Counted from the stretch's first letter, positions 1 through 6,460 are shown. The stretch: DNA of 8,892 nt from Elusimicrobiota bacterium (GCA_031259485.1 JAIRLH010000079.1:1-8892); one strand, 5' to 3'. A program made the numbers and translations. Notes: a model not told the origin generated them from the sequence alone.

Positions 1-2
1 TT

Positions 3-746
3 TCAGACGCTAAAGCAGTAAAAGCTTTTACAGAAAACAAATGTTTAAAAGCAATCATTAATTGCGCGGCATATACTAACGTTGACAAAGCTGAGGAAGA
101 ACAAGATGAAGCTTATAAAGTAAATGTTACCGGTACGATTAATCTTGCCAAAACAGCGCGTGAACGAAGTATTCCTTTAATACACATTTCAACGGATTAT
201 GTTTTTGACGGAATTAGTGCTAAATCTTTACTTACTGAAGAGATACCGCCGTGTCCTATTAATGTGTACGGGCGTACTAAGTTTTTGGGCGAAGAAGTTG
301 TAAAGAAATATGCAGGGCAATATGTTATTATACGCACGTCGTGGTTATACAGCCAGTATGGCACGAATTTTTTGAAAACTATTTCCAGTCTGTCAAAAGA
401 AAAGAAAGAAATTAAAGTAGTTGTTGACCAAATAGGAACACCTACTTATGCGCCAGATTTAGCGTCCATTATAAAGATGATTTTAGAAAGCGGTGAAAAT
501 AAATTAAACGGAATTTATCATTTTTCTAATGAAGGCATTTGTAGCTGGTATGATTTTGCGGTTGAAATTGTTGGCAGTATGGGACTAGACTGCTCCGTTA
601 TACCGGTAAAATCGAGCGTATCTCCTAAAAAAGCAAGAAGACCTTTTTTTTCCGTTTTGGATAAAACAAAAATTAAGAGAGATTTCAATATTAATATAGA
701 TCATTGGACAAAAGGAGTGAGTGAATGTTTAAAAAAAATATATTAG
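3..746 (+). CDS. rfbD: dTDP-4-dehydrorhamnose reductase, 5'-truncated by window edge
   Basis: RmlD/RfbD catalyses the last step of dTDP-L-rhamnose synthesis, the NAD(P)H-dependent reduction of dTDP-4-dehydro-L-rhamnose in the cytoplasm. The frame is open from base 3, and 247 codons are visible. The family is usually about 290 residues, so roughly the first 40, including the GxxGxxG nucleotide-binding loop, lie outside the window. Visible family signatures are NCAAYTNVDKAE (about 60-95), STDYVFDG (189-212) and the catalytic Tyr-x3-Lys as YGRTK (267-281). A GTG at 264 is only an internal Val codon just before that catalytic Tyr, so it is not the start. The gene ends in TAG at 744-746 and overlaps the next gene by 22 bp, which suggests translational coupling. 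It is AT-rich like the two genes after it. rmlA and rmlC would be expected upstream. Family assignment is secure. Confidence 0.93.
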   Translation, partial: SDAKAVKAFTENKCLKAIINCAAYTNVDKAEEEQDEAYKVNVTGTINLAKTARERSIPLIHISTDYVFDGISAKSLLTEEIPPCPINVYGRTKFLGEEVVKKYAGQYVIIRTSWLYSQYGTNFLKTISSLSKEKKEIKVVVDQIGTPTYAPDLASIIKMILESGENKLNGIYHFSNEGICSWYDFAVEIVGSMGLDCSVIPVKSSVSPKKARRPFFSVLDKTKIKRDFNINIDHWTKGVSECLKKIY

Positions 747-1750
747 TAACTGGCGGCGCGGGATTTATTGGCAGTAACTTCTTGCCATATTTTTGCCAAA
801 AATATCAGGATTATTACGTTGTTAATCTTGATAAACTTACTTATGCAGGAAATACAGCTAATTTAGCAGAATGCGATAAAATGTCAAATTATATTTTCAT
901 TCATGGCGATATCTGCGATGCTAAACTTGTGGAAAGTATATTTGAAGAATATGATATACAAGGCGTTATACATTTCGCGGCGGAATCGCATGTCGATAAT
1001 TCTATTACCGGTCCTTTACCATTCATTAGAACGAATATAGAAGGCACTTTTATTCTTCTAGATACTGCAAGAAAGTATTGGCTTGAAACCCCTTTTAAAT
1101 ACAAAGCCGGGTGTGGAAGTCATCGTTTCCATCATATTTCTACAGATGAAGTATATGGTAGTCTTGGCGAAACTGGCTTATTTACGGAAAATACACCATA
1201 TGCTCCTAATTCGCCGTATTCCGCCTCAAAAGCATCAAGTGATTTGCTTGTAAGAGCATATCATCACACGTACGGCATGAATGTGACTACCAGCAATTGT
1301 TCAAATAATTACGGTCCTAAACAACATAAAGAAAAATTAATTCCCACTATTATCCGCAAAGCTCTTGCCTGTGAATCAATCCCAATATATGGCGATGGTA
1401 AAAACGTCCGCGATTGGCTTTACGTGCTTGATCATTGTAAGGGAATTGATACTGTTTTTCATAAAGGTAAATCTGGCGAAACGTATAATATCGGAGGAAG
1501 AAACGAACGCGCTAACTTGGAAATTGTCAATACAATCTGCTGTATACTTGACACTAAGAAGCCTATTGCAGGCAAGAGTTATAGAAGTTTAATTACTTTT
1601 GTTAAAGATCGACCTGGACACGACAAACGTTATGCTATTGACTCTACAAAACTTGAAACGGAGCTTGGTTGGCGCGCTCAAGAGACCTTTGATAGTGGCA
1701 TAGTAAAGACAATAGACTGGTATTTAGAAAATAGAGATGATCACAGTTAA
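725..1750 (+). CDS. rfbB: dTDP-glucose 4,6-dehydratase
   Basis: RmlB/RfbB is an extended short-chain dehydrogenase that converts dTDP-glucose to dTDP-4-keto-6-deoxyglucose with bound NAD+, the second step towards dTDP-L-rhamnose. The protein has 341 residues, close to the usual length of about 350. The NAD-binding loop TGGAGFIG is at residues 9-16. HFAAESHVDNS (83-93) is typical of the family. STDEVYG (139-145) supplies the Thr-Asp-Glu of the active site, and the Tyr-x3-Lys pair is Y165/K169 in YSASK. NNYGPKQHKEKLIP (about 194-207) and RPGHDKRYAID (296-306) match the substrate-binding end. The ATG at 725 is supported by AAAGGAG at 711-717, seven bases upstream. The start lies inside the end of rmlD, and the stop overlaps the next gene by 14 bp, so the three genes form one operon. 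Nothing is missing or broken. Confidence 0.97.
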   Translation: MFKKNILVTGGAGFIGSNFLPYFCQKYQDYYVVNLDKLTYAGNTANLAECDKMSNYIFIHGDICDAKLVESIFEEYDIQGVIHFAAESHVDNSITGPLPFIRTNIEGTFILLDTARKYWLETPFKYKAGCGSHRFHHISTDEVYGSLGETGLFTENTPYAPNSPYSASKASSDLLVRAYHHTYGMNVTTSNCSNNYGPKQHKEKLIPTIIRKALACESIPIYGDGKNVRDWLYVLDHCKGIDTVFHKGKSGETYNIGGRNERANLEIVNTICCILDTKKPIAGKSYRSLITFVKDRPGHDKRYAIDSTKLETELGWRAQETFDSGIVKTIDWYLENRDDHS

Positions 1751-2780
1751 AAATCAAACGGTTTATAAAAAATTTTTACTGATAAGAACAGATCGCATAG
1801 GGGATGCGGTGACAATACTACCGGCGGTAAACGTTTTGCGCAAAAATTTTCCTAACGCGCATATTGCTATTTTTTGCAGAGATTATACGGCGGATATTTT
1901 TAAAAATAATCCTCAAATTGACGAAATTATTATAAAAACTACTTTTTGGAAAGATTTACGTAATATACGCGACAAAAAATTTGATGTTGCAATAATATTT
2001 TTTTTAAACACTTATTGCGCGTGGCTTACTTTTCTGGCCTGTATACCTATCCGCATAGGACCGGTTTCAAAAATATGGGCGTTTCTGCTAAGTAAGCGTG
2101 TGTATCAGCGCCGTTCGCAGGATCTCAAACACGAAGCCGATTATAATGTTGAACTTTTAAAATTTTTGAATATAAATATAAGTCCCGCAGAAGGTAAAAT
2201 TTATATGCCGCCGGCAGATAATATTAAAGCGCAGAATTATTTAAAAGAAATGTTTAACATAGATAGCAAGAATAAATTTATAATTATTCATCCAGGATCA
2301 GGCGGTTCGGCTCTAAATTGGCCTGCAGATAACTTTGCGTTATTAATTAAAGAAATTATGACTGCATATCCTGCTTTAAAAGTTTTGCTTACCGGCGGAA
2401 GTTCGGAACAAAAAACTTTAAATTATATTGCAAGCAAAGTTGCTCCCTTTCAACCTTTTATTTTAAAAGAAAATCTAGCCCTAACAGATTTTATAAGTAT
2501 CATCAACGAATGTGTTATTTTTATTTCCAATTCTACTGGGCCTTTGCATATAGCTGCGGCGCTCGGCAAAAGAACCGTGTCTTTTTATCCTAATGTTAAA
2601 GGTTGCCTTCCAAAACGTTGGTCGCCTTATGGGCAAGGTCATATAGTGCTTGTGGCAGGCAACGGCAAGCCTACATTAAGAAAAGAATGCCCCGATGATT
2701 TTATGAGCGATATTACGCCGCAAAAAGCTTTTGACGCTTTTGAAAGACAGTTAGAAAACGATTTTGAACTAATTAATTAA
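1737..2780 (+). CDS. Glycosyltransferase family 9 (heptosyltransferase-like)
   Basis: This 347-residue protein belongs to glycosyltransferase family 9, whose best-known members are the ADP-heptose:LPS heptosyltransferases (WaaC, WaaF, WaaQ). They act at the cytoplasmic face of the inner membrane on LPS core or related glycans. Signatures in order are LLIRTDRIGDAVTILPAV (about 14-31, the N-terminal acceptor-domain motif), HPGSGG followed by NWP (185-196, start of the nucleotide-sugar domain) and SNSTGPLHIAAALGKRTVSFYP (264-285, donor binding). There is no signal peptide or clear membrane span. The ATG at 1737 overlaps the end of rmlB and has only a weak purine stretch before it, so it is probably translated by coupling. 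The donor sugar cannot be read from the sequence. The rhamnose neighbours suggest a surface polysaccharide role, but GT9 enzymes usually use heptose. It is the last gene of the AT-rich operon. Confidence 0.88.
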   Translation: MITVKNQTVYKKFLLIRTDRIGDAVTILPAVNVLRKNFPNAHIAIFCRDYTADIFKNNPQIDEIIIKTTFWKDLRNIRDKKFDVAIIFFLNTYCAWLTFLACIPIRIGPVSKIWAFLLSKRVYQRRSQDLKHEADYNVELLKFLNINISPAEGKIYMPPADNIKAQNYLKEMFNIDSKNKFIIIHPGSGGSALNWPADNFALLIKEIMTAYPALKVLLTGGSSEQKTLNYIASKVAPFQPFILKENLALTDFISIINECVIFISNSTGPLHIAAALGKRTVSFYPNVKGCLPKRWSPYGQGHIVLVAGNGKPTLRKECPDDFMSDITPQKAFDAFERQLENDFELIN

Positions 2781-2888
2781 AGAGTTATGAATTTCAGATA
2801 AATAAATCGTAAAAAAATTTGACATTGCGTTCTTTAGGCTTGTCAGGCCCGCATAAAACCTGGGCTCCTTTTGTTTATTTTACAAAAC
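2781..2888. other. Convergent intergenic gap with no clear terminator
   Basis: These 108 bases separate the convergent ends of the glycosyltransferase gene and nrdJ. A terminator for each strand would be expected, but I see only weak structure. One candidate is GGCTT/AGGCC around 2837-2850, with a GU pair and a three-base loop. Another is a GCCC/GGGC pairing around 2848-2866 followed by CTCCTTTTG on the + strand. On the - strand the strongest T-run (from the A-run near 2811-2817) has no stem directly before it. The base composition of the window changes across this gap, from AT-rich on the left to GC-richer on the right. Confidence 0.4.
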
Positions 2889-5375
2889 TTAACTGCATTT
2901 TGAATACCCGCAGTCATGGCATGTGGGGCCGCTGCAGCCGCCTTCAAAACTGATGTTTGAAGAATAGCAGTTGGGGCAGTACTGCGCTTTGCTGGCGTCC
3001 CATAAGGCCAGTTTATCCTCGCTCTCAATACGCTCTTTGTTGGCGCCTTTCAGATGGCTTTTGAGCGCGATGGCTATCGCGTGCGCTATGGAATTTACGT
3101 GATTTTCGCCAAAGCCGATCGGCCTGTCGCCCTTGACGGAATTGAGGTGCTTTAGCAACTTAACCGGATCGCCCCCCAAATCAAGATATTTGGAGATTAA
3201 AATTCCCACCAGCGACGTCAGCCCGCTTATCTCCGTCCCTATCGGCGCGATGCTGGTGAAAACCTGATAAGGCCCCATGTCGTCGTAATTTATATGCACG
3301 TGCAGCGGGCCGTAGCCGGTCTGCACCTCGTAATAATGCGAGGATACGCCAAAATGCTTCGCGCGTTTTGCGCTTTCTTTGGGCTTTTGCGTTATGGCCG
3401 GCGCGGAGGTGTTTAACACCTGCTGCGCTTTGCAGCCGTCGCGGTATATGGTAATGCCTTTGCAGCCTTGTTCGTAAGAAAGCAGATAGGCCTTTTTAAT
3501 ATCGTCAACAGTCGCGCCGTTGTTCATATTGATGGTTTTTGATACGGCATTGTCAATATGCCTTTGGAAAGCGGCCTGCATTTTGATATGGCTCTCAATA
3601 CTGACGTCATGCGCGGTGGGGAAAATATCCTGTATAAACTGCGGGATTTCCTTAATGCCGCGCACGGCTTTATGATTTTTGTCTATTTTAGCCCACAGCT
3701 CGCGCTCGCCGAGCCCGAAATAATTGTTCTTTGCCGCGATTTCCTTGAAGAGCGGATTGACTTCAAAGAAAACGTCCCCGCTTTTGGGCGTTTGTCCGTT
3801 TTTAATAGCGTCCAGCGCGGCCGCGTTGTAACGGGTGTAGGCGATGGCGAAAAACGGCTCTATACCGCTGCCCTGAAGGCCGGCGGTTATTGCTATGGTG
3901 CCCGTGGGGGCGATAGTCGTGCGCGCGGAATGGCGCGGCGCAATGTCCCTGCCCGCGAAATATTTGCCGGTTTTATCGTAAACCGAATCAGGAAAATTGG
4001 GAAAAACCCCGCGCTCCGCCGCCAGATTGCAGGAGGTTTCCAGGGCTTTGTCATTTATAAACTTCATTATCTCTTCGGCCGTTTCAAAACCTTTCGCGCT
4101 GTCATAGGCTATGCCCATTTTCACAAAAGCCTCGCTCAGGCCCATTATGCCAAGGCCGATACGGCGGTTGGTTTTGGCCATTTTTTCAATTTCCGGCAGC
4201 GGATAATTATTGATTTCTATGACGTCGTCCAAAAAGCGCACCGCCGTTGCGACGGCTTTGCCAAGCACGGCGTAGTCAATTTTGGCTTTGGTAAGCTCGC
4301 CCGTAGTAAAATGCGCAAGGTTTATTGAGCCGAGGTTGCACGGCTCCCACGGCAGAAGCGGCTGCTCCCCGCAGGGATTGGTGCTCTCTATGACGCCCAA
4401 CGCGGGCACGGGGTTGGAGCCGGATTCATTCATGCGGTCTATATAAATAACCCCCGGGTCGCCGGATTTCCACGCGCTCTGGGCTATGGTGTCAAAAAGT
4501 TTCGCGGCGTTTAATTTGCCCATGCTTTTGCCGTCGTAAGGATTGATAAGGTCAAAATCCTTATTTTCGCGCACGGCGTCAAAGAAAGTTTTGTCTACCG
4601 CGACGGAAACGTTAAAATTCTCCATGCAGTTATTGCCGTCTTTCATTTTTATGAAATCTTCAATCTCGGGGTGATTATAGGGTAAAACTCCCATATTCGC
4701 GCCGCGGCGCGTGCCGCCCTGTTTGACGACGTCGGTCATCTTGTCAAAAAGCTGCATGAAGGACAAAGCTCCGCTCGCCACGCCGGAAGTTTTTTTGACT
4801 ATTGAGCCCTTTGCCCGCAGCCGTCCGAAACTAAATCCCGTGCCGCCGCCGGATTTTTGTATCAAACTCTGCGCCTGGAGGGATTTGGTTATGCCTTCAA
4901 TGCTGTCCGGCACGGGCAGCACATAGCACGCGGAGAGCTGCTGCAAATCGCGCCCCGCGTTCATTAAAGTGGGGGAATTGGGCAGAAAGTCAAACTTAGC
5001 CATGAGGTCGTAATATTCTTTGGCCCAGAAGTTTACCATCTGTCTGGCTTCATCGTTATTTTGCGCGATTTGCTCAAGATTTGCAATAAGTCTGGCGAAA
5101 TTCGCGTCCTTGCCCTCAAATTCATAAGGTTTGTGATAGAGCAGCGTGCGGCTCAGGCGGCCGTCGGCGGGCAGTTCTTTGTAATGGACATCCTCAAAAG
5201 CCCCCCAGGCGGCCGCTTTTGGGCTGTTAAGGATTTCCGCCAGCGCTATGTTATAGGCTACGCCGTAAAGCCATTTTTCCACTGGCTGTCCGGCACGAAG
5301 GTATTTATCTTTTATGACCTTTTCCTGATTGGGGGTGACATTGATTTTATTAAGTTCAAAAGCGATTTTTTGCAT
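2889..5375 (-). CDS. nrdJ: Adenosylcobalamin-dependent (class II) ribonucleoside-diphosphate reductase
   Basis: NrdJ reduces ribonucleotides to deoxyribonucleotides, using adenosylcobalamin to generate the active-site thiyl radical. It needs no oxygen and no separate radical subunit. The protein has 828 residues. C150 (LSACYVLP) and C346 (EPCNLGSINL) form the reducible cysteine pair. N333, C335 and E337 in NPCGEQ are the radical and proton-handling residues. SGGGTGFSF (175-183) and KQGGTRRGANMG (218-229) match the class II core. TIAPTGTIA (487-495) is the phosphate-binding loop. Residues 685-775 look like the TSCPD domain, with Gly-Pro-Leu-His-Val-His at its start. The tail has C800/C803, C814, C819/C822 and C827, a zinc-ribbon-like region plus redox cysteines that recharge the active site. 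No ATP-cone is evident at the N-terminus. The ATG is preceded by AGGAG (5383-5387) at seven bases. It lies downstream of rnpB, from which an inverted DnaA-box hairpin separates it. Confidence 0.95.
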   Translation of the reverse strand: MQKIAFELNKINVTPNQEKVIKDKYLRAGQPVEKWLYGVAYNIALAEILNSPKAAAWGAFEDVHYKELPADGRLSRTLLYHKPYEFEGKDANFARLIANLEQIAQNNDEARQMVNFWAKEYYDLMAKFDFLPNSPTLMNAGRDLQQLSACYVLPVPDSIEGITKSLQAQSLIQKSGGGTGFSFGRLRAKGSIVKKTSGVASGALSFMQLFDKMTDVVKQGGTRRGANMGVLPYNHPEIEDFIKMKDGNNCMENFNVSVAVDKTFFDAVRENKDFDLINPYDGKSMGKLNAAKLFDTIAQSAWKSGDPGVIYIDRMNESGSNPVPALGVIESTNPCGEQPLLPWEPCNLGSINLAHFTTGELTKAKIDYAVLGKAVATAVRFLDDVIEINNYPLPEIEKMAKTNRRIGLGIMGLSEAFVKMGIAYDSAKGFETAEEIMKFINDKALETSCNLAAERGVFPNFPDSVYDKTGKYFAGRDIAPRHSARTTIAPTGTIAITAGLQGSGIEPFFAIAYTRYNAAALDAIKNGQTPKSGDVFFEVNPLFKEIAAKNNYFGLGERELWAKIDKNHKAVRGIKEIPQFIQDIFPTAHDVSIESHIKMQAAFQRHIDNAVSKTINMNNGATVDDIKKAYLLSYEQGCKGITIYRDGCKAQQVLNTSAPAITQKPKESAKRAKHFGVSSHYYEVQTGYGPLHVHINYDDMGPYQVFTSIAPIGTEISGLTSLVGILISKYLDLGGDPVKLLKHLNSVKGDRPIGFGENHVNSIAHAIAIALKSHLKGANKERIESEDKLALWDASKAQYCPNCYSSNISFEGGCSGPTCHDCGYSKCS

Positions 5376-5450
5376 GGGACAACTCCTGTTTTTTCTACGT
5401 CAGCGGGGCCGGCGCGGTTTAAAATGCGCTTTTTTGGAAAGCACCTAAAA

Positions 5451-5479
5451 ATTTTATCACTTTTTGCGCTAAAAATCCA
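5451..5479 (-). promoter_or_regulatory. Candidate nrdJ promoter (extended -10)
   Basis: Read on the - strand, TGATAAAAT at 5459-5451 fits an extended -10 element (TGnTAAAAT). At a 17-base spacing the -35 position is TGGATT (5479-5474), a poor match to TTGACA, which an extended -10 can tolerate. A start near 5444 would give a leader of about 70 bases before the nrdJ ATG. The -35 position overlaps the outer arm of the DnaA-box hairpin, so DnaA bound there could repress or modulate transcription. The elements are seen directly; their use is inferred. Confidence 0.45.
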
Positions 5480-5521
5480 CTTATCCACAATTTGAGACGT
5501 GTGGATAAGTGGGTGGATTTT
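5471..5521 (-). terminator. Probable intrinsic terminator of rnpB
   Basis: On the - strand, the arm CCACTTATCCACA (5512-5500) pairs perfectly with TGTGGATAAGTGG (5489-5477) across a ten-base loop, and ATTTTT (5476-5471) follows directly. This is 23 bases beyond the predicted 3' end of rnpB. Five more A-T pairs (5472-5476 with 5517-5521) lie outside a four-base GTGG bulge, which is a tandem copy of the GTGG next to it. A-runs and T-runs on both sides could let it work in either direction. The stem is only moderately GC-rich, and the same bases are the DnaA boxes, so the terminator role is probable rather than certain. Confidence 0.55.
5481..5508. promoter_or_regulatory. Pair of inverted perfect DnaA boxes upstream of nrdJ
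   Basis: TTATCCACA at 5481-5489 (+ strand) and its exact inverse TGTGGATAA at 5500-5508 both match the consensus DnaA box 9 of 9, with ten bases between them. Flanking CCAC/GTGG extends the symmetry to 13 bp per arm. In E. coli, DnaA boxes in the nrdAB promoter tie ribonucleotide reductase expression to replication initiation, so a comparable role for nrdJ here is reasonable inference. The pair also sits in a hairpin that could terminate rnpB transcription. Confidence 0.6.
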
Positions 5522-5534
5522 GCTTTTAAATTGT

Positions 5535-5892
5535 ATCCGAACTATACCCCGGATTCTGTTCCCCTTGCGTAAGCGCGGGGCGGAGACCATTTATCTCTGC
5601 GGCCTACTCTGCCTTGGCGCAGGGGCCCTGCATCGGCATATTTGGCCTTGCTCCGAGCGGGGTTTGCAATGCCGCGGCCGTTGCCGGCCGCGCGGCGGGC
5701 TCTTACCCCGCCATTTCACCCTTACCGCGCTTCAGCAAACCGAAGCGGGCGGTATGTTTTCTGTTGCGCTTTCCGTCGGCGCGGGGTGTTGCCCGCGTCT
5801 CCCGTACTTTCGTACGGCGCCCTGCCCTTGGAGTCCGGAAGTTCCTCCGCCGGCGATACAAAAAAACGCGGGCGGCGGTCTCCCGTTCGGAT
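5535..5892 (-). ncRNA. rnpB: RNase P RNA, bacterial type A (catalytic subunit of ribonuclease P)
   Basis: This RNA is the ribozyme that removes 5' leaders from tRNA precursors, together with the RnpA protein. Read on the - strand, P1 is AUCCGAAC (5892-5885) pairing with GUUCGGAU (5542-5535), 8 bp. P2 is GGAGACC (5883-5877) with GGUCUCC (5588-5582). P3 closes with CCGCC/GGCGG. The conserved regions appear in order: GAGGAACUUCCGGACUCC then AGGGCAGG (about 5847-5821), a variant of CR-I; CAGAAAACAUACCGCC; GGUAAGGGUGAAA (5726-5714) followed by GGUAAGAGC; CGGAGCAAGGCCAAAUA; GAGAUAAAUGGU (5597-5586); and ACAGAAUCCGG (5559-5549). The total of about 358 nt is normal for type A. P4 differs from the consensus on both strands in a compensating way (see findings). 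The 5' end is set by P1 and agrees with the promoter; the exact 3' end is uncertain by several bases. No protein is encoded here. Confidence 0.96.
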
Positions 5893-5898
5893 GAATAT

Positions 5899-5907
5899 AT
5901 TTTAGCA
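5899..5907 (-). promoter_or_regulatory. Extended -10 promoter of rnpB
   Basis: TGCTAAAAT (5907-5899 on the - strand) fits an extended -10 element. Transcription starting about seven bases downstream would begin at 5892, exactly the first base of helix P1. No good -35 is visible at 16-18 bases upstream. The element lies between the rnhA stop (5918-5920) and rnpB, so rnpB can be transcribed on its own as well as by read-through from rnhA. Confidence 0.6.
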
Positions 5908-5917
5908 AATTTGAAGT

Positions 5918-6409
5918 TTACTCAGGCAGGGCAAAAAGCTCCGGCTGCGAAGGTTTTTTTGGCGGGGCCGGCGCTACGGATGTTGCTGCGGCGGGTTTCT
6001 TTTTAAGCGTATTATCCATGGTGATATTGCACATCAAATCCGCTTCTTTATTCTGCCCGCGCGGCACGTGCTTAAGATTGACGGCGGCAAAAGCGGCCGC
6101 GAGTTTTTTTATATCGTCCATGATAAGCCGCAAATCCGGATTTTTTATTTTATACTGCCCTCCGTACTGGCGCACCAGCAGCTGCGAGTCGGAATATATT
6201 TCCAGCCGCTTTGCGCCAAGACGCACGGCGGCGGCCAGGGCCATTTTCAGCGCGGTGAATTCTGCCTGGTTATTGGTGCACAGCGGCATAAACAGGCCCT
6301 CTTTAAGAAGCGGTTTGCCGGCCTTGTCCTTTATAACCCAAGCCGCCGCCCCGGGCCCGGGGTTGCCGCGGCTGCCGCCGTCTATATTAATAATTAAATC
6401 CATGCTCAT
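5918..6409 (-). CDS. rnhA: RNase HI family protein with disordered C-terminal tail ending in a clamp-motif-like QPELF
   Basis: RNase HI cuts the RNA strand of RNA-DNA hybrids such as R-loops and replication primers. The protein has 163 residues. The catalytic acidic residues are all visible: D10 in NIDGGSRGNPGPG, E50 in NNQAEFTAL, D74 in IYSDSQL and D124 in NKEADLMCN. H114 is in the flexible loop before the last Asp. The sequence resembles the short bacterial/archaeal RNase HI-like group rather than E. coli RnhA; no basic protrusion is obvious. The catalytic domain ends near residue 133. Residues 134-154 are Lys, Pro, Ala and Ser, probably disordered, followed by QPELF (155-159) and ALPE. The first ATG (6409) is chosen; a second ATG lies two codons on. 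No Shine-Dalgarno precedes either, and a TATAAT seven bases upstream suggests a nearly leaderless message. It is the first gene of a run with rnpB and nrdJ. Confidence 0.9.
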   Translation of the reverse strand: MSMDLIINIDGGSRGNPGPGAAAWVIKDKAGKPLLKEGLFMPLCTNNQAEFTALKMALAAAVRLGAKRLEIYSDSQLLVRQYGGQYKIKNPDLRLIMDDIKKLAAAFAAVNLKHVPRGQNKEADLMCNITMDNTLKKKPAAATSVAPAPPKKPSQPELFALPE

Positions 6410-6416
6410 ATTTAAA

Positions 6417-6446
6417 ATTATATAAAAACAACGAATGCGCGCGCAA
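6417..6446 (-). promoter_or_regulatory. Candidate rnhA promoter placing the start at or near the ATG
   Basis: On the - strand, a perfect TATAAT lies at 6422-6417, with TTGCGC (6446-6441) 18 bases upstream as a partial -35. The -10 ends only seven bases before the rnhA ATG at 6409, so transcription would begin at about the start codon. This fits the absence of a ribosome binding site. The -10 match could be chance in an AT-rich stretch, so the leaderless reading is inference. Confidence 0.45.
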
Positions 6447-6460
6447 ATAGAGCGGCGGTG

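Noticed and set aside
3558..4328. A 256-codon open frame on the + strand
   Set aside because: It lies fully inside nrdJ on the opposite strand. nrdJ has strong family motifs throughout this span, and the antisense frame shows none and has no ribosome binding site.
5471..5521. Replication origin suggested by DnaA boxes
   Set aside because: Only two boxes are present, with no AT-rich unwinding region, no DnaA-trio series and no dnaA, dnaN, rpmH or rnpA nearby. A regulatory or terminator role fits better.
5376..5534. Cobalamin riboswitch upstream of the B12-dependent nrdJ
   Set aside because: The gap is too short after rnpB, its structure and terminator are accounted for, and no B12-box-like sequence is seen.
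5376..5534. NrdR box pair in the nrdJ promoter
   Set aside because: NrdR sites are paired 16-mers of the ACAnTATAT type. None is visible here; the only paired element matches the DnaA box.
5312..5590. A 92-codon - strand open frame covering the nrdJ leader and the end of rnpB
   Set aside because: It crosses the rnpB 3' end and the DnaA-box hairpin, has no ribosome binding site and overlaps the real nrdJ start in another frame.
5499..6006. Several + strand open frames of 87-144 codons
   Set aside because: They run antisense through rnpB and the end of rnhA, are Arg/Pro/Ala-rich as expected from GC-rich structured RNA, and show no protein family features.
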